From positions 4,151,682-4,215,681 of the forward strand of contig VXAI01000038.1 of the NCBI GenBank assembly GCA_013399305.1: a stretch of DNA of 64,000 nucleotides. The letters are read 5' to 3'. The DNA is from Rostratula benghalensis (taxonomy: Eukaryota; Chordata; Aves; Charadriiformes; Rostratulidae). Below, in pieces: positions 24,591 to 37,168 of this stretch; position 1 is the stretch's first letter; every line of letters begins with the position of its first letter. Made by a program: the position numbers and the translations under genes. The notes below the pieces were generated by a model, which worked only from the letters and a program-made list of their open reading frames with translations, ran no database searches and was not told the origin of the DNA.

Positions 24591-27500
24591 GGTCAACTGT
24601 TCCACTTCAAGTAGACACTCTGGGTCACATGCTGAAGTTAGGCTGAATATTTACTGGCTTCTTTATTCTCTCGAATAAAGAAGGAGATGGAGTTGGCAGT
24701 GACATAAAACTTACCTTAGACCTTCTTCTGGGCCTCAAGTCCAGGCTTTAATGAAAAATATTCTCTGGGATTTGGCATGTACTGAGACAGACTCCAGTGA
24801 TTAAACCCTAAATACCCGGACATATTATAAAACCATTGCAAATGTACTGATTTTCTCCAGATACTGACAAAATTAAGGAGACATGTGCAATGTAACTGTA
24901 TCCTTTGAGTTTCAACAAGGTCAGCCATGGAGTCTCTGTTGCTAGACTCTGGAATTGTTGCAGGTTATAGTGGGTAAGAGGCACAAGAAAATGTGACTCA
25001 TAAATGATCAACAACTCTTGAGCTAAAACATGAAGTGAAAAAACTTCTACCTCCAATTCCAGAGGGCAATAGGTATAATCAATTTATGCAAGCCGTGAAA
25101 AGTGATTTTTCTTTTTTGAAAGTCCTGCTTGAATGCCTTCCAGCACTCAGAGCTCTGGACTCTGAGGCCACCCATGTTTTCCCTCTAGAGGGATGATGCC
25201 AGCTACTCTACCTCACTATAGTCGCGTTGTATAAATCATCTGTACACCTTCCAGATGGAAGTCTTCAATGCTAATCTTGAAAAGAATTGTTAAGTCTATG
25301 AATATTTAGAACCTGATCTTCTTTCCAGTAAAGCTACTTGAAATTTTGGTCACTGGAGTAGGTCTCAGTTCTTAAAAGGGGCATGGTTAGGTTTCAGAGA
25401 CCTGGAATTTACCTTGTAAAGGCAAATTCTCAGTCCTAGCCCTGAATCTGTGGATGCTTATGGTAGGTTGCTCTTCCTGATAATCATTCTGTCAGTAACT
25501 ACATTTCTAGGATATTCTCTGGTCAGTGTCTGACCTCTTAAGGGGATAGTGATATGAGCGACTTCAAAAATTGTTTTTCCTTATGGGACGTCTCTTATGC
25601 ATGAGTATTCTTCTGATTTAAAGTGGGGCAACGATAGAGGAATAACAAAAAGAAAAGTGTGGGGAAAAACTGTATAAGGAAATCGAAAGTGTGGGGTTTT
25701 AGTATCCAGAATCCAAAATGATAATTGAATAATATTTGTTAGTGAGAAAAATAGTGGGTAGTTTTCATACTGATTTTTATGTAGGTCAATGTAGTTATCT
25801 AGTATACATATAGTTATATACACAATACACAAGTATTCCTCTCTCTTTATTTAATTAGAATCTTAATTTGGGGGGGCATTAGTAGGTTTGGTTTTTCTTT
25901 CTAAATGAACTGTTCTTGTCAAGGCCTGTTGGAACAGTGAGTTTTCTTGTGGTATTGAGGAGACTGTTACTTTATTCTGTAATATTAAATACTTTTGGAG
26001 ACATAAGCTATTTTTATCACAGGTTTTGGGGAAATCAAATTGTAAATGGATTAGTTTGCTTTTGGTTGTTGTAAAAATTTCTGTGTTGCAGTCTTTGAGT
26101 GTTAACCCGTAAATACTAAGGGCAGAATTTTTATTAATTTCTAAGCTTTGCAAAGTGATTGTGAAAAAATATAGTAAACATTGGAAGCAAAGCTTATTGA
26201 TATCTCATTAGAATGAAAAATGTGAATTTTGGCTGGGAAATACTACCTAATATATGTATACCCTGATGTTTTGAAGCTTAATTTGGACCATAAGACTAGT
26301 TCTGAATTTTGATATTTAAATTCAGAGGAACACTTACTAAATAGCAGACTTATTAATGTCTAACAGCGGGCACTGAAAATGGCTTTATTTCCTTAACTCC
26401 ATTCCAAATGCACTGCAGAAAAAGTTTGCCTACAAATCAATATGTGGATATCTGTACAGGTGACAAGTACATTCAAAAACAACATTAATCAGCTGAAATT
26501 TAAGAGACATTTGCTTCTGTTCTTAAACTCCTTGGCCTGGAACAGACTGCATTGAAAATCACTCAGACTGAGTCTTGAACTGATAGGGAGTTTATGTGAA
26601 CACAGTTACTGCACTGTGCAAATCTGTTTCAACACCCATCATTTAAAGCATAAATTTAATTTCTGTGAAGCTGCTCTTGTCTTAAATAGTGACCAGTGCA
26701 TAAATGATTTTAGAAAGCAAGACAGCTGATGAATATGCATTTTTTAAATGCCTTGAGCCAGTGTCAGACATATTAAGAACTATAGCTAGTCCTTTTTATC
26801 ACAAAGATAACTTCCAAGACTGATATTCCATATTTGACACAGTATAATCTGCACATATATCCAGAGGAGAGCGGAATTCTTAAAATAATTTGTTTCTTTT
26901 TTGCATTTAAGTTAATGTTGATTAGATGTCAAAGCTTGGACAGTTTGTTCTCCAGTGCTATGAACTTGGCAACACCTCTAGCAGAGAGTGGCATTTCAGA
27001 CAGGGAGACAGGAAAAGTGGAAGAAAATCTTAACCTTTTAAAAATAAATTTTAATAACATTCTGAAATTTGCAAAAGGCCATCAGACCCTGCACCTGCTG
27101 TGTTGACCTCTACTGACCTCTTTTGACAGAGGAAAATATACTTAAATTACAAAAAAAAAATAAATAACGTAGAGTATTAAATAATTTCAGTGGTCAAGTT
27201 TACTGTTCTAAAAACCAGCCACTTCTGCACTTTCTCCCTAAAAGAAACCAAAGCAGCAAATATTTTCACATAACTAAAAGTAATAGTAAAGGAAAAGGAA
27301 GATTATTTTCTTACCAAAAGATAGTGAGCCTTCTCCTTGTTCTATGTACTGCCAAAGATTTATCAACTGGGATAGGGCAATGCCAGTTTTTTACCATGTC
27401 AGAAGCTGGCATGGCAATGCAATACAATGAATCATCAATTCACGTCCCTCTCATCAACATAGGGAGATTCCTTAAAATGCCTAAATGCACAGAAATTTCC

Positions 27501-29599
27501 TTCACTATACACACTTAAGTGGTAGCTTGTATTCAGGTTCACATTCTGGGCTTAATGATCTCGATCCCTTCTAGGCAACTGGATTATTTTTGCTTTCAAT
27601 GGTAATAGGTTTGGTCTCTGTATCCATGAAGTAGATTGGACTGAGAGAATGCAAAGTAAAGATGCAGAAACTGACTGTTGTACTTTGCACTTCTAATTTG
27701 TTATATTGTTACGCCATTAGACTAAGACCACTTCAAAACTTCTAAGTGCCTCAACTGTCTCTGCCTGAGAGCAAGTTACACATTTACCAGTGATAATCAA
27801 ATTTGGTATGTTTGATTTTCATCCAAATATCTGAAAGTAAGTGGTTAACTGGAGGAGACAACTACCCAAGAATAATAGTCTTTAGACAGCAGAACATAGG
27901 TTAAGACGCAAGTTAGCTTTTTGAAACATTTAACACAGTTTTCATATATAAAAATGTTGTTCCTTTTTTTTGTTCTATTTCCAATACAAAAAGGAGGAAT
28001 GCAGATTTTGAAGTTGTGTATGACTTAGCTGACAGATACAGATGGTTTGTAACTAATTTTAGGCTGCATTTTCCATTCAGATTAACAGATTCTAATGTTA
28101 GAATCTTCAAGATACATGAAGAGTTGTCTTGAGAAGCAAAAGTTATTTATAAAGATGTTTGCTTTGGATGGAAAACTTCAAGTGCATTATCTTTTCTCCA
28201 TACTGCTACCAACATACTATGAAACAAGATGTTTCAGTGCTGATGCCACCAATCTGTATGTCATTGAACACCTGTTTTTTACATGGTCTGTTTGAAAATT
28301 AATTGCCTATTTTGTAGCAAAAGCTTCTTGTCGGGAAAGCCCATTTACGAACACTGTTTTCTAGATCATTACCCTTAATGTAATCACATATACAACACAA
28401 TGATTATTGAGTAACCACATTTAAATACTGCCATTTCCAAGTACAAGAAAAAGAAAAAAAAAAAAAAAGAAAAAAAAAAACAAACAAAAAACCCCCAAAC
28501 CCAACCACTACAAGTATTCTGTATTTACTGTTGTGGCTACCGTTAGTTGCTAAGGAAGTGTCCTTGCCTTTAATTCACTAAGTTAGAGCGGAGGTGTAAT
28601 TTTTGAGAAAGTTTAATGTAAGCTAAACACAAAGATCATGACTCCCAGAACATTTTACCCCCCAGATACCAAGATCTGGGAAGAAAACCAGGCAAATTAT
28701 TATTTTCTTGCATTTTGCAGATGCAGCCTATATTTAAGTGATATCTTGGTTGCAGTACTCTTCACTCAGAAAAAAAATTTCAGTGCCAGCAGTTCCAAGA
28801 AAATGGTGGGACTGAGATAAGAGCTGAAGATACATTTGATCAGGAAAAAATGTGAAGATTTCAGAGCTTACAAAGGAAATGTGATGATTTTCTTGGCCCT
28901 GACCTCTAAACTTTTTCCCCTAGGAAGTTTTGCAGCCTCGCCCAACTCCACAAGTAGGAGATGCCTGGGCACATACAAAAATGCTAACCTGTGAGCAGCT
29001 TATCAGAATGTAGTCTGCACCTGGATCCTGGGAACTGTACAGCTTTGCAAAGTGGAGCAGCACCAAATGGGAGGAGCACACACAAAACATTGTTATTTGT
29101 GTACACCTAACCAAAACTTTAATTTTTATTTAGTTTTGTATCTAGGCCAAGCAGTAGAGAAGCAAGCCTATCTTGCCTGCAATGTACTCTATGTGTGCCA
29201 GAAATGACCAATTTTTCTCTTACAATATTACTTCTACAAGTTGGCTGCCAAAAAAAATGTTAAATTTTTGTCAAATCATCTGCTCATATTTGTGTAAAAT
29301 CTATGTTACATAAATGTACCATCTTAGATTAATATAACTATATACAGTGGTGACTGAATGTGTTTTTGTATGTGATGCCATAGAAAACATCCTTGATAAG
29401 TAAGTTGTCCTCTACATTCAGTAAAGACATGAAAATACTAAAGTTCCTTGTTTCTCCTTTTCTTCTCAGTCTCAGTCACACATCTCCATTAAAGCTCTTT
29501 ATAAATGACCAGAACTCAGTCAAATGGACCCTAATTAAAAAAGACATATTTTTCCTTACTGGTAAAACAACAGGCTTGATACACTTTGTGATTTTACTG
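24591..29599. other. Unique AT-rich DNA, no gene seen
   Basis: No gene was recognised. An A-rich low-complexity stretch lies at 28446-28500. At 24716-24780 on the minus strand there is a strong donor-like sequence (AAG then GTAAGTT), but every frame of the segment before it contains a stop, so no coding exon is supported. Open frames at 24716-25056 (-), 25863-26153 (-) and 26834-27106 (+) have no recognisable domain. Confidence 0.6.
28446..28500. repeat. A-rich low-complexity stretch
   Basis: Runs of A interrupted by single G and C bases, ending in a CAAACAAAAAACCCCC stretch. No transposon body or retrocopied exon was seen upstream, so I call it simple low-complexity DNA rather than a poly(A) tail. 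Confidence 0.85.
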
Positions 29600-30466
29600 T
29601 GTGGTGGGTTAAGCTTGACTTATGGCCATACAACCCTGAGAATGGTCAGCTAGCTCACTTGTAGAGCAGAAAACTCTTATCAGGTGGTGGGTTGGGCCTG
29701 GTACTGGGTGCCAAATAAATGACAGTAGTGAGGTGACCTTGGCCAGCTGCCAGCTGCTCACCTAGCCACTCTCTCACTCCCCCTTCTCAAGAAGGGGAGA
29801 GAAACGAAGATGAAAAAGCTCGTGGGTCAAGCTGAAGACAGCAACACCACCTACCAATTACCATCACAGGAAAACAGGCTTGACTGAGGAAAATTAATTT
29901 AATTTATAGTACAGTTGAATGGCAAGAAAAAAAGACCACATCAACACAACAACTTTCCCCAGCCTTTTTCTCAGGCTCAACCTCACTCCCTTCCACACTC
30001 CTACACACACACCTCCAAGACCAGGGCTAGGGGATGGAGAATGAGGGGCTGCAGTGAGTTCAAGAACCGCTCCTCTCCTCGCACTTCTCCCCGCTCCCCG
30101 GCAGGGCTCTCCACAGCTCCCTCAGGGCCAACCCACCCGCTCCAGCGCGGCCTCTCCACACCCCGCCGGGGAGGCGCTGCCGCGGCGCCTGGAGCACCTC
30201 CTGCCCCTCCTCACCTCGGGGCTCTCGGGACCTTTTCTCGCACTTTCCCCCCTCTCTCCTCGCATTCTGCTCTTTCCGAAGAGGTTTTCACAGAGGTGCC
30301 ACCCACTCGCCCGGTTGGCTCAGCCGCGCCCCGCGCTGAGGGGCCGTAGTGGAACCGGTTGGAACCGGCCGGATCCGGCTGGAAGCGGTCGCGTGGCGCG
30401 CGGAGCAGGGCCGGTCTTTCCTCACAGGCGCCCGCGGCCCGGACACGATGCTCAATAAATCCCGAT
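29600..30466 (+). mobile_element. Endogenous retrovirus LTR, avian ERVL-like, probably solo
   Basis: The element opens with TGTGGTGGGTT, has the family-typical GAGAGAAACGAAGATGAAAA and GCTCGTGGGTCAAG blocks near 29800-29830, and an AATTAATTTAATTTAT block near 29893. The second half (about 30060-30450) is GC- and CpG-rich with CTCCAGCGCGG, CAGAGGTGCCACC, and a GGAACCGG/GGATCCGG stretch near 30351-30385. An AATAAA polyadenylation signal sits at 30454-30459. I recognise this order from memory as a widespread avian ERVL-like LTR, here on the plus strand. No primer-binding site or coding frame follows, so it looks like a solo LTR. The 3' border is uncertain and I found no clean target duplication, so truncation is possible. 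The long open frames over 29915-30619 are by-products of its GC-rich composition. Confidence 0.8.
30454..30459 (+). promoter_or_regulatory. AATAAA polyadenylation signal in LTR
   Basis: The hexamer AATAAA lies near the 3' end of the LTR, where retroviral LTRs normally carry it. It could terminate transcripts starting inside or upstream of the element. No GT-rich downstream element is obvious apart from ATGTTGTGAAG at about 30473. Confidence 0.55.
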
Positions 30467-33400
30467 AGGAAATATGTTGTGAAGTTAAAAAAATGGTTAT
30501 ATGACAATGCTGCCTCTGTCGGAAGGATAGTGGCCTCAAAATCTCAGGTAATTCATTATTATCGTATGCTGTTTATTAAGTCTGTTAATTTTCATAATTT
30601 TGTGACAATTAGAAAGTAAAGCAGGAGTGTGGTTTTGAAATTCAGTGTGTACCTTTGTATTAGGTTTCACGTTGTAAAAACTGAGGCTATTTAAATCCTT
30701 TTATGAGCATTGTAGGAATCTCGTTGTGTCTAAAGGATGAAGAAAAACCTTCACTGGTTTCTGAATTCAAGCTGGATACTTTTAAAGATCTCTTTCGTTG
30801 TTTGTCTTCCTAACCCTAAGATGTTCAGTCATTTATATTAAAAATGCTGTGGACTTCGAAGCAGGGTTACGGTGTTAAATTGTGAATATGAAAGAATCTC
30901 ATCTTGGCTGCTACATGGTATTGCAGTTAAAGTAATCTTCAGCTGTTGCTTGTTTTTTCTTATCAAATGGAAACATGTCATTTCAGAGCATGTTAATTCC
31001 TAGTCTTTTTTGACATGTTTTTTTCTAATGCTGTGGTAAGTCAGAAGCGTGGCAGGAAAAGTTATCCCGACAAGCCTGACTTGAAGGTTAGACTCCAACC
31101 TCAATAAAGTTCCTACATCATAGGAAAAGTTTCAGTTAAATTTGGGCTATTTTCTATGGAAATTCAGCATTTATGTTAGGGCTGAGCTCAACTGTAAGCA
31201 CCTGCGGTGGAAGAGAACTGCCAAGTGACTCTGTTGTGCTTAAGTTTCTGGCATGTAAGCTAGGTACGGGTGCAATGAACAGTGACCACAGGCTGCTCAA
31301 GGTGTGTGCAGTAGGGTCATAAGAAACTCCACTGTCATAAAGGGACATGTAAAGATCCAGCATTGAGGAGCAGCTGTACAGGCCCTTATGGATTGCCATG
31401 GTTTTGCTTAAATCTTGTTTTTAGGATACAGGCTGATTGCTCTATCTCCTCACCAAGAGTCAGGGCAAATGAGAACATGGCAGTTTAGCTAAGTAGAAGG
31501 TTCTGGGTTTGGTAAGCCACACAGCTGAAAGTGTGATAGATAAATGAAAACTATGTTCAAACTACTACTGCCTTAATGACTAAGTCTAGTCATTGCTATT
31601 TCAGCTTTTTCTTTCTAGCTGTTCTGTGTGTTTTCAAGCAAAAAATTATTTCTATTTTATAAATTCTTTAGTAAGGAAATAAAGTTAGCAACTGTATTCT
31701 GAAAAACAGTGTGTTGCCAAATGGCTCAGCTTCCAAATGCCAAGTTTGAAAACAGAGTAAGAAAACTATACTCAATTTCCTAGTAGTGTGCATAGGGGAG
31801 AAAAATGAAACGTGTTTATTTATGGAGCCCCTTTACAGTGGAGTCTCTGTTCTTAGTACAGTCAAGATACATGGACTTGTGATTTTTTAAGATCCAAAGG
31901 TTACTGTTAGGAAGAAATCTGTGGGGAAAGCATCATATGGTTTTTGCGTTCTCAATATGGCTACTGTTTCAAAATGAAAAAAATGTATTAATTGCTGACT
32001 TGGTTACAAAAACTTACAGGGCACTTAGACTACTTAAGGGTATATGGGAGTAAAATATTCCAATTTTGTTGAAAGTTAAACTATTTTATATGAGGTTATT
32101 GAAGATAGCTGTTATTATTTCTAGTGTCAAAATAATGTTTTTTGGAATAGCAATAATAAAATTCAAAGACAAGTGAATGTTGTTTTACTCGGGAATTACA
32201 TGCTATTGAACTAGACTGTAAAGGTTTTTTCCTTCAGTATGGCACATAAAGCAATAGGTCTAACTGATGAAGTAATTTCAAATTGTATCACTTCTGTCTT
32301 TTATTTTTAATAATTTGTAGATTGATACAACTGTTATCCTATCTTGGCAACCACACTGTCTTCTGGAGATTTATAAGGTATGACCCAGTATGAATATTTT
32401 ATCAGTCTAAATCTAACTTCATTCTCTTTTTAATTTAAATGTTATGAGTGAATTGATTGTAAAGCTCCTCAAAAGGACTATAATACTGCAAAGATGAATG
32501 AGAACATTTATAAAAGCTTCAGTTAGCTATGCCGTTTATAAAGTACTTCAAAGCAAATGCAAGTGACCTACATACCATAGCAAACATCAATTTAACTACC
32601 AAATTGTACAATTAATAAAAAAAGATATTTAGTATGGATTTTTCAAGCTAGAATGGGAGTTACTTGAGATGTTTTTAATGCTTTAGGCGGTAAAAAGGTA
32701 CATCTGGATTTGAACTGGCATATCTCTCTAAGTAATTTGAAAAGACTGAATGAGTATTGACTAGGCCATCTGAGTTATTTATTTCTGTAAACTATGTGTT
32801 TATAAGAACACTGGCATTCTAAGCTTAGAGGTTTGAATATTGGCGGAGCAAATATAGTTTTGCATGTGTAAGGCTTACACTGATTATGAAAAATTATGTA
32901 TGTCACAAATATTTGCCTGCTGCAGTGTGTCTTGTGGTATCCAAATGCTAAGAGTGTTTTTTTTCCTAGGTGGTAAGTAGTTTCTTGACTGAAAGAAGAA
33001 ACTGACATTAACACTGTAATGGGTATAAAAGTTTCCTTTGTGTCAAAATCCAAACTCATTTGATACAGTATACCGGATATCAGCTAAAGGCAGCAAACTA
33101 TCCAGGATATTGTGAGGTAGACATGATGACATTTGTCCTTCTGGAAAATAAAAGGTAATGGGTGAAGAAAATACATATGTGACTTGCTACTGATGGATAT
33201 GTGTCTGAGCACATTGTTGTTCAGTTGTAGGGTGTTCCCTCTTTCTTCATTGTTGGAAACAAAAAAAGGATATTAAAACCAGGGGATCTCTCAAATCCCA
33301 GTGTCACCTTATTCTTCTATTCTGCATGTTTTCTTTTGAAAATGTGACATGTCTTAGAAAGTATTGTTTTTTCTAACATATTGTAGAAATTTTAAGTAAT

Positions 33401-36400
33401 GCAAATGGCTCTGATCTTTGAAACAAAAAAAGAGAAACAAACTGTTGCTCACTTTTCCAGTAGATAACAGCTGAAACCAATTTTCTTCTCAAATACTCAG
33501 TTTGTAATTTGAACTGTCTTGTATTGGTATATAGCATGATACATATAAACGTATGTATAAAGGATGTTAAACTTTTGGCCTTGAGTATTGTTAGTGACAA
33601 CTGTTTGACTTGGGACATTATTTGTCATTGTTTCTTTGATGTCCAGATAGTGATTCCTGACATATGTATTTACATACTGTGCATATCTTTTAACTGTGCA
33701 AAACCTTTCTTGTGGCATTCTAGAAGGAAGACCACAACAGAAGATTTTTAAGACAAGTAAATAATGCTTGTTGTAAAGCAAAAAGAGTTACACTGTCATT
33801 AGTGGCATTAACATCTTGAGTTTTTCAGAGAAGGGTTGAATCTTCTGAAAGATTGAAAAGATAAGCTTCACTGATTGCTATGAAGAGCCCTGCAGACAAT
33901 GTCAAACAATACTTCTGTGATAGCTAGTTATTTGATTCTAACTCCTTAATTTGTTTTCTCTGTGGAGGTAAACTTGGCAGCTCAGCTCTTCTTATTAGGA
34001 GGGCAAAAGGCTCTGAAAAATCCATAACCATATGCCATATCCATAACCATCTTCTGTCCTGTCCTTGCACATCTCTTACTGGAGCATAAGTTTTTGATAG
34101 AACTTATTTTTCCTAGTCCAACCGGTTTTATACACAAGTTCCTCAGTTAATTCAGAACTTGACAAAATAGCCTAGTGTTTAAACAAGGTTTATTTTACGA
34201 GTTGTTATCAGAAGTCAGAATTACTACCAATTTCTGCTATAGAATTCAGAGTCAGTCTAAACCATTTTTCTTTATAAAAACAAATTTTAGGTTATGCCTT
34301 TCTACACCTTTAAAGCTTACTGTGCTAATCCATTTAGTACTATAATTTGCTGAATGCCATGTAATTAAAGCATGGCTAGTGGATATATCAAAAATGCATA
34401 TATACACAAATGAGTTTTAATTGTACATCCCAATTGTTCTTAAAGGCAGGGACGAAAGATAATTAAGATCTGCAGTTTAACTATGACACTAACAATGTTG
34501 ATCTCTGGACACAAGAGGGGAAGGGAGTTCAAAATGCAAAGTGTTTTACAGAGTGCCTCATATCAATTTTCCCAGTATGTCTGTATTAGATGTGATGTAT
34601 CCAGTTGAAACTGCAAAAAGTCTTTTGCCAAACATCATACATCAGGATATGAACAACTGAAGTACCTGTGCTGAGTCAAAGGTGTTAGACTTTTTGGGGT
34701 ATGTTTGTTTAAGTTTAAAACATTTTAAAAACTGATCATTAATGCTGGATAGCTAGGGAATCTTGTTGTTATTGGCATGCCTGTGTTTCTGTTTCTCATA
34801 GAAAATAGGGACTGTTTGCTTGAAATAATGTATCATATAGTTAACTAGCAGAAAATTTCGGGGTTTTCTCCCAAGTGTCTTGTCAGCTGTAACTAGATAT
34901 GAATTATTTTTCAAGCAGCGCTCTATATGATAAAGCATGTTGAGAACTCTAATGGTCTTTTTGATGACATGGACTTGGCTACATGATAAATTTATTATTT
35001 TTTTTGTAATTTTAGTTGAAATATGAGAGAAAATAACAATTACGTGGAATTAATGAAGTTATCTATTTCTTAACTCTACATTAAGATAGTAGGAATCTTG
35101 TCTGAGTAAGATAAGTAATATAACTTAGTATGTTATTAAAAATTCATGTGTGTATGTATATGGAACCCATTGACTGGATTAACCCCCAGAATATCAGTGG
35201 GAACCTATGAGAAGAGAACCTGAAAAGCATTAAAACTCATGGTTTTCGTCAGGAGATGTATCATAGTTCTGGACAGAAAGACTGTAAAGAGTTATGTTGT
35301 GTTTTCTGAATGGTTCGGAGCCTATGGGATTCATACTTCAGAATTACAATATCTGCTAGAATCTCTTTTCTTTAGCCCAATACTTTTGTGTTTAGATGAT
35401 CTGACACCTGGGACATGACCTTAAAAAATCAATAGCTCATCTGCTGAAACTGATGCAAAATGGACTATGATATTGTGTTCACTTCGAATTATAATTGTGT
35501 AAATTATTGGAAATTCTCATCCAGCATGAGAAACATGTTACCACAGAAATAGTAAAGCTATAGAAGGCATAGCTTTTACTTTTTTTTTAACTTTTTTTTC
35601 TTTGTAAAAACCCTTAGTTGACCATGCGTTTGTTTTAGTCAGTCACAGATTTTTATCTATAAGGGACAGAACCATTCTAGTTAATTCAACTTAAACAGTA
35701 GGAGAACTGTTTCTCTTTACAGTTGATTTTTACCTGCTGTTTCCCTCAAAATGCCCCAAAACCCAACGAGCTGCTGCTGCTGTGGGTCCCATTCTTTGCT
35801 TAATGGATTGTGATATTTTTTAACTTTACCTGATACTATGTGAATTCTAACTTGGTTTTTAAAGCAAACAAAAAACCCTTGAGCATTTGCTAAAACCTTG
35901 GTGCTTCACACACAAACCCGATGTCAGCAACTTTTTCAGAGGTTGCAGATGCCTTAATATAATGAGACACTTGCTGCATGCTTCTGCCTTAAGTGACATT
36001 GAATTGCTGGGATATTGGCAAACCTGTCCAGTAGACACTCAGCTTGTCTTCTTCTGGTTCTAGTTCACTTCACTTATGCTGAGTCCTCTATTTTCTGTTG
36101 TCATTTGAGAATTTCCTATTCAATGAAAACCTCCTTTTGAGACTAATTAAAGCCAAGCTAGAGATTTTCTTTGAAGCAGAAGCACTATAAAGAATTGCAC
36201 TCATTAGTAATAAAGAAATGTCTGCCTTGCCCACTGAGGGTTTTTTTTGCAGCTAATCTTAGTGTAGCTGTAATATTTAATAACTGCATATATGGCACAT
36301 TGCTTTCTCATTATTCTTTATACTGCTCTTCTTTGCATACATCATTCCATACCCATAATTACTGCTGTTGAGGTAAGGTGATGAACGAGTGTCTGACAAT

Positions 36401-36826
36401 CATGAGTCTAGAATGAACCGTTTCTAATTTCTTACACTAATTAAAATACACTAGTAGAGTAATATACATATTTTCATAGTCTTGTTCTGAGTTCTTACTG
36501 ATGCTGGCATACTGCTTTCTATAGATGCAGAGTATTTTCAGGAATGGTGGGGTAGACTACTGTCTTTTTGTGGTACATAACCATAGATTTCTTCATCTTG
36601 TGTCTGTCTAATATCCTTTACTTTTCCTGTCCCTTTTAAATCAGGGAGGCTCTTGAGATCATAGAGACCTGTGACAAAAGAACTTAATTTGACTAATATC
36701 ACAGAAGGCTGTGCAGGGGGACTGTACTCTGCTTTCGTGTATTGCAGACTGAACTGCTTTGCTTGCATTACCTCTACTCCAGAAGTAAAACTTGTTCTAA
36801 CAGTGAGAGAAGAGGAGATCTGTAGT
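30467..36826. other. Unique AT-rich DNA, no gene seen
   Basis: No named gene is visible. The only segments with exon-like signals are 30467-30547 and 32321-32377 on the plus strand, listed separately. A 12-bp direct repeat, ATCCATAACCAT, sits at about 34020-34050. Overlapping opposite-strand open frames around 33373-33781 lack domains. Confidence 0.6.
32321..32377 (+). other. Exon-like segment, 57 nt, unproven
   Basis: A pyrimidine-rich tract ending TTTGTAG precedes 32321, and AAG followed by GTATGA closes the segment at 32377, so both splice sites are acceptable. The 57 bases are an exact multiple of three and open as IDTTVILSWQPHCLLEIYK. An earlier open stretch just after the LTR, ending in CAG and GTAATT at 30547/30548, would join in the same frame. 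I do not recognise either peptide, and no ATG begins the combined frame. Chance is a serious alternative: short segments meeting these rules occur regularly in 64 kb of neutral DNA. Confidence 0.15.
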
Positions 36827-37168
36827 TTAGAATCATGGAACGGTTAGAGTTGACGGTAAAGATTATCTAGTTCCAAACCCCCTGCCCTGGGGCAGGGACA
36901 CCTCCCACTAGGGCAAGTTTCTCAAAGCCCCATCCAGCCTGAGCCTGACCACCTGCAAGTATGGAACATACTCAACTTCTCTGGGCAACCTGTTCCAGTA
37001 TCTCACCACCTTCACAGTAAAGAATTTCCTCCTGGTATCTAAACCTATATCTCCCCTCTTCCAGTTTAAAGTCATTACCCCTTGTCCTATGACTCTATGC
37101 CCTGATAAAGAATCCATCCCCATCTTTCCTGTCACCCCCTTTAAGTACTGGAAAGGGCTATAAGGTAT
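36827..37168 (-). mobile_element. CR1 LINE 3' end with ORF2 C-terminus
   Basis: Read on the minus strand, the segment codes for the last part of CR1 ORF2 (37135 down to 36908, 75 codons), including KFFTVKVVRYWNRLPREVE. The short 3' untranslated region follows, with a CCTGCC block, CTAGATAATC and a final ATGATTCTA remnant at 36827-36835. CR1 ORF2 encodes the endonuclease and reverse transcriptase used for target-primed insertion; only its C-terminal end is left here. The frame is open but the element is 5'-truncated near 37168, so it is inert. The tail is reduced to less than one clean octamer plus point changes, which suggests moderate age. Confidence 0.94.

Noticed and set aside
24716..24780. 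Perfect-looking donor (AAG then GTAAGTT) on the minus strand
   Set aside because: All three frames of the segment before it contain a stop, so no coding exon is possible without a non-coding role.
28446..28500. A-rich run as the poly(A) tail of a retrocopied gene or SINE
   Set aside because: No transposon body, processed exon or target duplication was found next to it, and the run is interrupted by G and C at regular points.
29915..30619. Long GC-rich open frames on both strands, suggesting a CpG-island first exon
   Set aside because: The blocks match an avian ERVL-like LTR from 29600 to about 30466. Frames on both strands are open because stops are rare in GC-rich DNA, and the frame running out of the LTR starts at TTG rather than ATG.
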